Positions 7,812 to 16,005 of a stretch of DNA of 64,000 nucleotides are shown here, piece by piece. The position numbers were made by a program, and so were the translations under genes. The stretch is from positions 496,001-560,000 of the forward strand of contig NZ_CP030085.1 of NCBI RefSeq assembly GCF_003261235.1, in the 5' to 3' direction. Every line of letters starts with the position of its first letter. The first letter of the stretch is position 1. The notes under the pieces are model-generated. The model was not told the DNA's origin, searched no databases, and saw only the letters and a list, made by a program, of their open reading frames with translations. This DNA comes from Polynucleobacter paneuropaeus (GTDB taxonomy: Bacteria; Pseudomonadota; Gammaproteobacteria; Burkholderiales; Burkholderiaceae).

Positions 7812-9506
7812 TTATTGTTGCAGAGATTGCGGGCTATCGGGATGTTTCACAATAACTCGACGGGAGTCGCGATCCACCTCTTGCATTGGTAAGCCCTGCT
7901 GTTGCAGTTGCGTATATTGCTCGGGTACCATCAAGGCATAGCTAGTGGGATCTTCTTTCCAGCGCACGATGAAAGCATCTAAAGTAGGTAGCCAGAGATT
8001 GGGCTCCTGGCTTACACCAAATTCCAGCTCATCAGGATCTTCTACCATGATCATCGTTTTGCCTAAATAAAAGGGCAGGGTGTGATCCAGAATGCGAACA
8101 GAGTAGAAATTCACTTTCTCTGGAATAATCAATTTCACGCGCTCAGCCAGATCAACTCCTGAGACAGCGCGGCCTAAAGTTTCATGGCCGGTGCCAGCAA
8201 TGATGGCGCATAAAAAGAATCCCATCGCAAAACTAGCGATGCTGGTAAGACCATTACGCTTAGCTTGCCAAGCAGCAAGCAGGGAAAAAACGATCAATGT
8301 AATTAAAGCAGCAATAATCCAAGACACATAACTTGCATAGGCAGCGATTTCATCGGGACGCGCTTGAGCGCCCACTTTATCTAAGAACACAAATCCGATG
8401 CCACCCGAAATTGCGAAGGCAAGAGTCTGCAATTGCCAAGTGAACTTGAGTACATTCATTTGGCCTAAGTTGTGATTGAGACGATAGCCAACCAAGATGG
8501 CAAGTGCTGGAAAGATTGGCATGATGTAGCCAGGCAGCTTGGAGTGAGATACGCTAAAGAATCCAAAAATTACAGCAAACCAACACACCAATAACCAAGC
8601 GCTAGAGAAGCCCCGCTTGGATTCTCTCCAAGCTTGTGCAATTGCGCCGGGAATCTGGAAGATCCAGGGCAAGAAGCCAATCAGAAGCAAGGGGACAAAG
8701 TAATAGATTGGGCCGGTTCTGCTATGGGCATCATTGGTGAACCGCTGCAGATGTTCGTGAATGAAAAAGAATTCTGCGAAATTGGGATTACGGCTTGAAA
8801 CTAATACAAACCATGGCGCAGTAATGGCTAGAAAAATAATCAAACCACTCAGTACTGAAAGTTGCTTCCAGATTTTCCAATTCCAACTGCTAATGGAATA
8901 CGCAATCAACACCATGAGCGGTATGGCTGCGCCAATCAGGCCTTTGGAGAGTGTTGCTAGACCCATCATGATCCAGCAGACCCACATCCATTGCCTGCTT
9001 GCATTTTTATTGTTCGATGTTTGTGATAACAAAAGACTGCATAGCGCTGCAACTAAAAATGCAGACAAACCCATATCGAGTGAATTAAAGTGACCTCCAA
9101 TAATCCACATCGGACTTGACGCAAGCACAGCGGCAGTTAGCCAGCCTGCTCGAGCACCATAGATACGTGCGCTCGTAAAGCCAGCGAAGAGAATCGTGAT
9201 AAAACCCGTTAACGCCGACCATAAACGCGCTTGCCAATCACCAATGCCAAAAATCTTAAATGCAATTGCAGTGACCCAAATTTGTAGCGGAGGCTTCTCA
9301 AAGTATTGGTAGCCGTTGTAACGCGGCGTAACCCAGTCGCCTGTCACCAACATCTCGCGTGCCATCTCTGCATAGCGACCTTCATCTGACGGAATGAGAT
9401 GTCGATAGTTGAGACTACCGAACCAAAGTAATGCATAAATGGCTAAGAGCAAAAGAACTTTGCCCGGAGTTAATAGAGTCTCGGGTTTTCTGGAGCTAAA
9501 GCTCAT
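7812..9506 (-). CDS. arnT: Ara4N transferase ArnT-like GT39/GT83 membrane protein
   Basis: The 564-residue integral membrane protein has about a dozen hydrophobic segments over residues 15-440 and a soluble C-terminal tail. The first periplasmic loop holds the family signature HLIPSDEGRYAEMARE near residue 37, followed by YQYFEKPPLQIW. ArnT transfers Ara4N from undecaprenyl phosphate to lipid A phosphates in the outer leaflet of the inner membrane, lowering negative charge and conferring resistance to cationic peptides. Its ATG overlaps the stop of the Mth938-domain gene (ATGA), so they are probably co-translated. The annotation as ArnT rather than another lipid-linked sugar transferase relies on the arn neighbours. 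Confidence 0.85.
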   Translation of the reverse strand: MSFSSRKPETLLTPGKVLLLLAIYALLWFGSLNYRHLIPSDEGRYAEMAREMLVTGDWVTPRYNGYQYFEKPPLQIWVTAIAFKIFGIGDWQARLWSALTGFITILFAGFTSARIYGARAGWLTAAVLASSPMWIIGGHFNSLDMGLSAFLVAALCSLLLSQTSNNKNASRQWMWVCWIMMGLATLSKGLIGAAIPLMVLIAYSISSWNWKIWKQLSVLSGLIIFLAITAPWFVLVSSRNPNFAEFFFIHEHLQRFTNDAHSRTGPIYYFVPLLLIGFLPWIFQIPGAIAQAWRESKRGFSSAWLLVCWFAVIFGFFSVSHSKLPGYIMPIFPALAILVGYRLNHNLGQMNVLKFTWQLQTLAFAISGGIGFVFLDKVGAQARPDEIAAYASYVSWIIAALITLIVFSLLAAWQAKRNGLTSIASFAMGFFLCAIIAGTGHETLGRAVSGVDLAERVKLIIPEKVNFYSVRILDHTLPFYLGKTMIMVEDPDELEFGVSQEPNLWLPTLDAFIVRWKEDPTSYALMVPEQYTQLQQQGLPMQEVDRDSRRVIVKHPDSPQSLQQ

Positions 9507-9883
9507 GAATCGCCTTCAACGATCAGTGCGAGTAAAACTCGACGTCCTTCGCCAACCAAAATGTTGTACGTTCTACAGGCCGCTTGTGAGTCCATGATTT
9601 CAAAACCCACCTTGGCAGCAATTAATGGCTTAAGCAGTTCTGGTTTAGGAAATTGCTGACGTTTACCAGTTCCAATGATGATTAATTCTGGCTTGAGGGT
9701 AGCTATTTGTGAAAAATGCTCGCTTTGAAGCTCACTAAAACGGGCTACCGGCCATGGACTGATCTCGCCATTGGAGCTCAGTAGAACAGCGTGTTGATGG
9801 GGGACTTTGTTGATTTCAACGTAGCCATCGCCGTAACCAGTAATGGTATTAGCTCCAGAATGGGGGTCAGATTCAAGCTTCAC
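9503..9883 (-). CDS. Mth938-like domain protein (DUF498), first gene of the arn run
   Basis: The 126-residue protein resembles the Mth938/NDUFAF3 fold family. It has the conserved block PELIIIGTGKRQQFP near residue 67 and a C-terminal segment GFEIMDSQAACRTYNILVGE. No catalytic role is established for the bacterial family, and I do not assign one. Only GTG at 9883 gives an N-terminus before the domain (the ATG at 9885 reads straight into a stop in another frame). Upstream lies GAGAG as a ribosome-binding site. The 4-base overlap with arnT implies co-transcription. Confidence 0.8.
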   Translation of the reverse strand: MKLESDPHSGANTITGYGDGYVEINKVPHQHAVLLSSNGEISPWPVARFSELQSEHFSQIATLKPELIIIGTGKRQQFPKPELLKPLIAAKVGFEIMDSQAACRTYNILVGEGRRVLLALIVEGDS

Positions 9884-9909
9884 ATGGACTCTCTGTCATA
9901 ATTATGGTG

Positions 9910-9915
9910 ATTATA
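9910..9915 (-). promoter_or_regulatory. Possible -10 element for the arn run
   Basis: The minus strand reads TATAAT here, 27 bases before the GTG of the Mth938-domain gene, in the 78-base divergent gap to alaA. No convincing -35 hexamer stands at 17 bases; TTGAAA lies about 20 bases upstream. This is the only good promoter-like motif in the gap. Confidence 0.4.
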
Positions 9916-9961
9916 GCTAGGCATTTTTTCCAAGATTTCAAGAACTTACCTCTAATTTAAC

Positions 9962-11218
9962 GTGAAGCCGATCCTTAAGTCCGAAAAACTAAAAGACGTT
10001 TGTTATGACATTCGTGGGCCCGTGCTCGAGTTGGCTCAGCGCATGGAGGAAGAGGGGCAAAAGATCATCAAGCTCAACATTGGCAATGTGGGCATCTTTG
10101 GCTTCGATCCCCCTGAAGAAATTCAGTTAGATATGGTTCGTAATTTGGCCAATGCTTCTGCTTACTCCGATTCAAAAGGAATCTTTGCTGCTCGCAAAGC
10201 CATCATGCAGTATTGCCAGGAAAAAGGTATCCAGGGTGTCACTCTCGATGACATTTATACCGGTAACGGTGTATCCGAGTTAATCGTTCTTGCTATGAAT
10301 GCATTGCTGAACAATGGTGACGAAGTATTGGTGCCGGCACCAGACTATCCCTTATGGACGGCAGCAGTGAGTTTGTCTGGCGGTACACCAGTGCACTACT
10401 TATGCGATGAGTCTAAAGAGTGGGCTCCTGACTTAGCCGATCTGCGTAAAAAAATTACGCCACGGACTAAAGCGATTGTGGTGATCAATCCCAACAATCC
10501 AACGGGTGCAATTTATTCCACCGAAGTATTAACTGAGCTGACTAAGATTGCTCGTGAGCATGGCTTGATTCTGTTTGCCGATGAGATCTACGACAAGATG
10601 CTGTATGACCAAGAGAAGCACGTGTCTTTGGCTTCCCTTTCTCGGGATGTTGTCACCATTACCTTCAATGGTTTATCCAAGAACTATCGATCCTGCGGCT
10701 ACCGGGCTGGCTGGATGGTGGTCTCAGGCGATAAGTCGATGGTGCAAGATTATGTTGAGGGACTCAATATGTTGTCCTCAATGAGACTCTGTGCCAATGT
10801 TCCAGGCCAATACGCGATTCAGACGGCTTTAGGTGGCTATCAAAGTATTAATGATTTAGTAGCAGAGGGCGGTCGCCTGGCAAAACAGCGTGATATTGCT
10901 TGGAAGCTCATTACTGCGATTCCTGGTGTGACTTGTGTCAAACCAAAGTCTGCCTTGTACCTCTTTCCCAAGCTGGATCCGGAGATGTATCCAATCACAG
11001 ATGATCAACAATTCATTGCTGATTTATTAAAAGAAGAAAAAGTACTCTTGGTACAAGGCTCCGGATTTAACTGGGCCACTCCAGATCATTTCCGTGTTGT
11101 GTTTTTACCTCATGAGGACGTTCTTAAAGAAGCGATTACTCGTTTGGCTAGCTTCTTAGAGCGCTATCGTAATAAACATGGCCGTAAAGCGGCTTCTTCT
11201 GCAGCAAAGGCATCATGA
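9962..11218 (+). CDS. alaA: Alanine-synthesising aminotransferase (AlaA type)
   Basis: The 418-residue class I/II PLP aminotransferase begins MKPILKSEKLKDVCYDIRG, the typical AlaA N-terminus. It shows NPNNPTG near residue 180, ADEIYDKM near 208 and the PLP lysine in FNGLSKNYRSCGYRAGW near 240. AlaA makes alanine from pyruvate with glutamate as donor. The start is GTG at 9962 with no visible Shine-Dalgarno upstream. It overlaps hom by ATGA, so alanine and threonine genes share a transcript. The C-terminus ends in a short basic Ala-rich tail. Confidence 0.92.
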   Translation: MKPILKSEKLKDVCYDIRGPVLELAQRMEEEGQKIIKLNIGNVGIFGFDPPEEIQLDMVRNLANASAYSDSKGIFAARKAIMQYCQEKGIQGVTLDDIYTGNGVSELIVLAMNALLNNGDEVLVPAPDYPLWTAAVSLSGGTPVHYLCDESKEWAPDLADLRKKITPRTKAIVVINPNNPTGAIYSTEVLTELTKIAREHGLILFADEIYDKMLYDQEKHVSLASLSRDVVTITFNGLSKNYRSCGYRAGWMVVSGDKSMVQDYVEGLNMLSSMRLCANVPGQYAIQTALGGYQSINDLVAEGGRLAKQRDIAWKLITAIPGVTCVKPKSALYLFPKLDPEMYPITDDQQFIADLLKEEKVLLVQGSGFNWATPDHFRVVFLPHEDVLKEAITRLASFLERYRNKHGRKAASSAAKAS

Positions 11219-12525
11219 AACCGATCCAAGTAGGTCTATTAGGTATTGGCACTGTTGGTAGCGGTGTATTCAATGTTCTTGAACGTAATCAAGATGAGAT
11301 TCAGCGCCGTGCGGGTCGTGGTATCCGCATTCATACCGTAGCAGATTTAAATGTTCAGCGTGCCAAAGAATTGGTTGGCAATCACGCTCAGATCGTCAGC
11401 GATGCTCGCGCCGTTATCAATAACTCTGAGATTGATATTGTGGTCGAGTTGATTGGTGGCTATGGCATTGCCAAAGACCTCGTAATGGAAGCGATCGCCG
11501 CAGGCAAGCATGTAGTGACTGCTAATAAAGCTTTGATTGCGGTACACGGCAATGAGATCTTCAAGGCAGCCCACGAAAAAGGTGTGATGGTCGCTTTTGA
11601 AGCAGCTGTTGCTGGCGGCATTCCAATTATTAAAGCTTTGCGTGAAGGCCTAACCGCTAATCGTATTGAGTGGCTCGCTGGCATTATTAATGGCACCACC
11701 AATTTCATTCTTTCCGAGATGCGTGACAAAGGCTTGGACTTTGCTACCGTCCTCAAAGAAGCTCAGCGTCTGGGCTATGCAGAAGCAGATCCAACCTTCG
11801 ATATTGAAGGCGTTGATGCTGCTCATAAAGCAACGATCATGAGCGCAATTGCATTCGGTATTCCAATGCAGTTTGATAAAGCCCATGTGGAGGGTATTAC
11901 TAAGTTATCTGCTACTGATATTCGTTACGCTGAGCAATTGGGTTATCGGATCAAATTACTGGGCATTGCCAAGAAAACATCTGCTGGTATAGAGTTGCGT
12001 GTTCACCCCACCTTAATACCAAGCAAGCGTTTGATTGCTAACGTTGAAGGTGCTATGAATGCGGTACAAGTCTTTGGTGATGCAGTGGGCACCACTTTGT
12101 ATTACGGTAAGGGTGCTGGCTCTGAGCCAACCGCATCTGCTGTGATTGCAGACTTAGTTGATGTGACACGCTTGTTAACGGCCGATCCTCAAAATCGCGT
12201 ACCCCATTTGGCTTTCCAGTCTGATGCCGTGCAGGATATTCCTGTTCTGCCAATTGGTGAGATCACCACAAGTTACTACTTGCGTTTGCGGGTAGCAGAT
12301 CAGGCAGGTGTCTTAGCGGAAATTACCAAAATCTTGGCTTCCCATGGCGTCTCTATCGATGCGCTTCTTCAAAAAGAAGCCAATGAGGGCGAAAGCCAAA
12401 CTGATCTAGTTATGCTCACGCACGAAACTAAAGAGAAAAATATGTTGGCTGCAATTCAAGAGATTCAAGGCTTGAAAACGGTAACGGGTGAAGTCATTAA
12501 GATTCGTTTAGAGAACTTATCCTAG
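11215..12525 (+). CDS. hom: Homoserine dehydrogenase
   Basis: The 436-residue protein has the NAD(P)-binding motif GLLGIGTVGSGV near residue 7. The catalytic domain includes GIINGTTNFILSEM near 160 and GYAEADPTFDIEGVDAAHK near 190. A C-terminal ACT domain from about 350 starts LRLRVADQAGVLAEITKIL. It reduces aspartate semialdehyde to homoserine, the branch to threonine and methionine. The ACT domain normally senses threonine. It is a stand-alone enzyme with no aspartokinase fusion. It overlaps alaA by 4 bases and thrC follows 11 bases later. Confidence 0.96.
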   Translation: MKPIQVGLLGIGTVGSGVFNVLERNQDEIQRRAGRGIRIHTVADLNVQRAKELVGNHAQIVSDARAVINNSEIDIVVELIGGYGIAKDLVMEAIAAGKHVVTANKALIAVHGNEIFKAAHEKGVMVAFEAAVAGGIPIIKALREGLTANRIEWLAGIINGTTNFILSEMRDKGLDFATVLKEAQRLGYAEADPTFDIEGVDAAHKATIMSAIAFGIPMQFDKAHVEGITKLSATDIRYAEQLGYRIKLLGIAKKTSAGIELRVHPTLIPSKRLIANVEGAMNAVQVFGDAVGTTLYYGKGAGSEPTASAVIADLVDVTRLLTADPQNRVPHLAFQSDAVQDIPVLPIGEITTSYYLRLRVADQAGVLAEITKILASHGVSIDALLQKEANEGESQTDLVMLTHETKEKNMLAAIQEIQGLKTVTGEVIKIRLENLS

Positions 12526-12536
12526 TATTTAAAGAG

Positions 12537-13979
12537 ATGCGTTACCAATCGACTCGCGGCAATAGTCCGCAACAATCCTTTTTAGAAATTCTGCTGGGTG
12601 GGCTAGCGCCAGATGGCGGCTTATATCTGCCCTCGCACTATCCACAAATTAGTAAAGCTCAACTCGATAGCTGGCGTGGCCTCTCCTACGCTGATCTTGC
12701 TTACGAGATTCTGAGTCTGTACTGTGACGATATTCCTGACACAGATTTGCGTGCTTTATTGCGCAAGACCTATACCGCTCAGGTGTACTGCAATGGCCGC
12801 GCAGCAGACTCAGCGCAAGATATTACCCCTATTCATTGGCTGGGCGAAGAGCAGGGCACACGTATTGGTTTACTGAGCCTCTCGAATGGACCCACTTTAG
12901 CCTTTAAAGATATGGCCATGCAATTGCTGGGTAATTTATTTGAGTACGCACTTAAACGTGCTGGTCAACAGCTCAATATTCTGGGCGCAACTTCTGGAGA
13001 TACTGGCAGTGCAGCAGAATATGCGATGCGAGGTAAAGAGGGTGTGACCGTGTTTATGTTGTCACCCCGCGGTAAGATGAGTGCCTTTCAGTCAGCCCAA
13101 ATGTACTCGCTGCAAGACCCTAATATTTTTAACTTAGCGGTTGGTGGTGTATTCGATGATTGTCAAGATATTGTGAAAGCAGTCAGCAATGATCTGCCTT
13201 TTAAAGCCAAGAACCAAATCGGTACCGTGAACTCGATTAACTGGGGTAGGGTAGTAGCCCAAGTGATTTACTACTTTCAAGGTTATCTCTTAGCTACCAA
13301 ATCAAGTAATGAGAAAGTATCTTTTACAGTTCCTTCGGGCAACTTCGGTAATGTCTGCGCTGGTCATATTGCTCGCATGATGGGCTTGCCGATTGAGCAT
13401 TTAGTGGTTGCAACTAACGAGAACGATGTCCTTGACGAGTTTTATAAGACCGGTGTTTATCGCGCTCGCAAGTCTGCAGAGACCTTGCATACTTCAAGCC
13501 CATCGATGGACATCTCCAAAGCCAGTAACTTTGAACGCTTTATCTTTGATTTGATGTCACAAGATGGCCAAGCGACTGCTAAGCTCTTCCAGCAAGTAGA
13601 GAGCCAAGGCGGCTTTGATCTCTCAAAAGATTCTGTCTATAAAACGATGGCTAAGTATGGCTTTCAGTCGGGCCGCAGTACTCATGAAAACCGGATTGCA
13701 ACCATTCAGGATATCGATCAACGCTATGGCGTAGTTATCGATACGCATACCGCCGATGGCGTGAAGGTGGCTCGTGAGCATCTGCAAGCAGGTATTCCTA
13801 TGCTTGTTCTAGAAACTGCACTACCTATCAAGTTCGAAGAAACTATTTTAGAGGCTCTTGGCCGCCCGGCTGACTGCCCCAAAGGACTGGAAGGCATTAA
13901 GTCACTTCCACAACGCGTCGTTAATATCGATGCTGATGTTAGTCAAGTGAAGTCTTTCATCACTGATCACGTCAATTAA
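12537..13979 (+). CDS. thrC: Threonine synthase
   Basis: The 480-residue PLP lyase begins MRYQSTRGNSPQQSF, the usual start of the long (fungal/proteobacterial) threonine synthase class. The PLP lysine lies in GPTLAFKDMAMQLL near residue 122, and ATSGDTGSAAE near 154 binds the phosphate. It converts O-phosphohomoserine to threonine. No thrB lies next to it in this window; homoserine kinase must be elsewhere. It shares an operon with hom and is followed 19 bases later by moeA. Confidence 0.96.
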   Translation: MRYQSTRGNSPQQSFLEILLGGLAPDGGLYLPSHYPQISKAQLDSWRGLSYADLAYEILSLYCDDIPDTDLRALLRKTYTAQVYCNGRAADSAQDITPIHWLGEEQGTRIGLLSLSNGPTLAFKDMAMQLLGNLFEYALKRAGQQLNILGATSGDTGSAAEYAMRGKEGVTVFMLSPRGKMSAFQSAQMYSLQDPNIFNLAVGGVFDDCQDIVKAVSNDLPFKAKNQIGTVNSINWGRVVAQVIYYFQGYLLATKSSNEKVSFTVPSGNFGNVCAGHIARMMGLPIEHLVVATNENDVLDEFYKTGVYRARKSAETLHTSSPSMDISKASNFERFIFDLMSQDGQATAKLFQQVESQGGFDLSKDSVYKTMAKYGFQSGRSTHENRIATIQDIDQRYGVVIDTHTADGVKVAREHLQAGIPMLVLETALPIKFEETILEALGRPADCPKGLEGIKSLPQRVVNIDADVSQVKSFITDHVN

Positions 13980-13998
13980 TTCTATTTTTAAAGCCGCC

Positions 13999-15240
13999 AT
14001 GAATAAGCCACCCATGCTGACTGCTGAGCAGGCACTTGAGCATTTACTCGGTCATGCAAAAGCAGTTTCAGAAACAGAGCGGGTTGCCATGCAATCTGCT
14101 CTCGGGAGAGTTCTTGCTGAAGACGTCAATAGCTTGGTAGACGTCCCCCCACTAGATAACACTTCAATGGATGGCTATGCAGTACGAACTGCTGACATCA
14201 CTAAAGAGGGCGCAGTACTGAGAGTAAACCAGCGGATTCCGGCAGGTTCAGTCGGCAAGCCTTTAGAGGCCGCTTGTGCCGCACGAATTTTTACAGGGGC
14301 TCCTGTTCCACCCAATGCCGATGCGATCATCATGCAGGAAGACACCTCTCTTGTTGCAGGTCAAGCCGATCAAGTTCAAGTTAATTACATCCCTAAATTA
14401 GGTCAATGGATTCGCCGTCGTGGTGAAGATCTGAGTGCTGGAAAAGTTGCGCTTCATGCAGGCATATTTCTGCGTCCCCAAGAGTTGGGTGTTGCTGCCT
14501 CGGCTGGCTTGACCCATTTAAATGTGAAGCGTCGTGTAGGGGTTGCTGCATTCTTTACTGGTGATGAATTAGCGCTACCAGGCGAACCCTTAAAGCCAGG
14601 TGGTATTTACAACTCTAATCGCGACACATTATTAGCATGCTTACGTTCTTTGGGATGCGATGCAACTGATTTGGGAATCATCCCTGATCGCCTTGATGCT
14701 ACTCGGGAGGCACTTCGCAAAGCTAGCAAAGATCATGACTTGATTATTACCTCTGGCGGAGTGTCCGTTGGTGAAGAGGACCACATTAAACCTGCAGTGA
14801 CCGCAGAGGGACGTCTCGATTTATGGCAAATTGCTATTAAGCCCGGTAAACCTTTGGCATTTGGGGCTGTTCGCAAAGCAGAACAAGCAGAGGCTGGAGA
14901 GGCATGGTTTATCGGTTTGCCCGGCAATCCCGTTTCTAGTTTTGTCACTTTCTTATTGTTTGTCCGCCCATTTATTCTCAAATTACAAGGACGTAGCTCA
15001 GAGTCGATGCCTCGCTATCTGATGCGGGCTGATTTTGCTTGGCCTAAAGCGGATCGCCGTAATGAATTCTTGCGCGTTAAAGTCAATAGCCAGGGTGGTC
15101 TAGATTTATTCCCCAATCAGAGTTCAGGTGTATTAACCAGTGCTTCATGGGGTGATGGTTTGATTGACTGTCCAGCAGGTCAAGCCTTTGAGGCTGGCAG
15201 CATGGTGAAGTACATTCCTTTTAGTGCGCTACTGACTTAG
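13999..15240 (+). CDS. moeA: Molybdopterin molybdenumtransferase MoeA
   Basis: The 413-residue protein has MoeA family length. The N-terminal signature VDVPPLDNTSMDGYAV lies near residue 49, and the MoCF-like domain shows TGDEL near 190, NSNRDTL, and TSGGVSVGEEDHIK near 250. GLPGNPVSSFVTF follows near 310. It inserts molybdate into adenylylated molybdopterin. Together with moaD and moaE directly downstream it supplies cofactor for molybdoenzymes such as the one at 54482-56701. Confidence 0.96.
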   Translation: MNKPPMLTAEQALEHLLGHAKAVSETERVAMQSALGRVLAEDVNSLVDVPPLDNTSMDGYAVRTADITKEGAVLRVNQRIPAGSVGKPLEAACAARIFTGAPVPPNADAIIMQEDTSLVAGQADQVQVNYIPKLGQWIRRRGEDLSAGKVALHAGIFLRPQELGVAASAGLTHLNVKRRVGVAAFFTGDELALPGEPLKPGGIYNSNRDTLLACLRSLGCDATDLGIIPDRLDATREALRKASKDHDLIITSGGVSVGEEDHIKPAVTAEGRLDLWQIAIKPGKPLAFGAVRKAEQAEAGEAWFIGLPGNPVSSFVTFLLFVRPFILKLQGRSSESMPRYLMRADFAWPKADRRNEFLRVKVNSQGGLDLFPNQSSGVLTSASWGDGLIDCPAGQAFEAGSMVKYIPFSALLT

Positions 15241-15243
15241 TCT

Positions 15244-15501
15244 ATGAAGATTCAATTACGCTTCTTTGCCGCTCTGCGTGAAAAACTGGGTGTTTCTCAA
15301 GAGAGCATTGATATTCCTGATGATATTAAAACCATCGATGATCTCAAAAACTATCTTTGTAAACGAAACGCGCTTTGGTCTGAAGTCTTGGCGGGTAATC
15401 AAGTCATTCGTTGCGCCTTAAATCAAGTCATGGTTGACTCGAGTACGCCTTTAAGTGATGATGCCGAAGTCGCTTTCTTTCCACCGGTAACCGGAGGTTA
15501 A
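15244..15501 (+). CDS. moaD: Molybdopterin synthase sulfur carrier subunit MoaD
   Basis: The 85-residue ubiquitin-fold protein ends in the diagnostic double glycine (VAFFPPVTGG). This tail is adenylylated and thiocarboxylated, then donates sulfur to precursor Z. It starts 4 bases after moeA stops and lies 4 bases before moaE. Confidence 0.96.
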   Translation: MKIQLRFFAALREKLGVSQESIDIPDDIKTIDDLKNYLCKRNALWSEVLAGNQVIRCALNQVMVDSSTPLSDDAEVAFFPPVTGG

Positions 15502-15504
15502 AAA

Positions 15505-15957
15505 ATGATTCGCATTCAGGAATCTGACTTTGATCTCAGTGCTGAGATTGCCAATCTACGCAAGGGTGATCGACAAGTAGGCGCCGTTGTATCTTTTCTA
15601 GGAACGGTACGGGATATGAACGTGGGTAGCGAGGTGCACTCGATGACCCTTGAATATTATCCTGGCATGACCGAGAAAGCTTTGGAGGCAATTGTTGCTC
15701 AAGCTAAAGCGCGTTGGGATATCCGCAATACTTTGATTATTCATCGAGTAGGGCCGCTGAAGCCCGAAGACCAAATCGTTTTGGTCGTAGTCACTAGCGC
15801 TCATCGAGCCGAAGCTTTTGCAGCCTGTGAGTTCATGATGGACTACCTCAAAACGGCTGCTCCCTTCTGGAAAAAAGAAGAGACTGCCGATGGTGGGCGT
15901 TGGGTTGATGCCAGAGTAGCTGACGATGCCGCCATGGCACGCTGGAAGAAAACCTAA
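15505..15957 (+). CDS. moaE: Molybdopterin synthase catalytic subunit MoaE
   Basis: The 150-residue protein has MoaE family length. Features include VSFLGTVRDMN near residue 28, LEYYPGMTEKAL, RVGPLKPEDQ, and the catalytic lysines in FWKKEE near 121. It forms the heterotetramer with MoaD that turns cyclic pyranopterin monophosphate into molybdopterin. It is the last gene of the apparent alaA-hom-thrC-moeA-moaD-moaE run. Uup follows 48 bases later. Confidence 0.96.
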   Translation: MIRIQESDFDLSAEIANLRKGDRQVGAVVSFLGTVRDMNVGSEVHSMTLEYYPGMTEKALEAIVAQAKARWDIRNTLIIHRVGPLKPEDQIVLVVVTSAHRAEAFAACEFMMDYLKTAAPFWKKEETADGGRWVDARVADDAAMARWKKT

Positions 15958-16005
15958 AGTCGCTCTAATTCTGAGAGTGTTGGCTAAAGTAGCGATAATG
16001 CTGCC

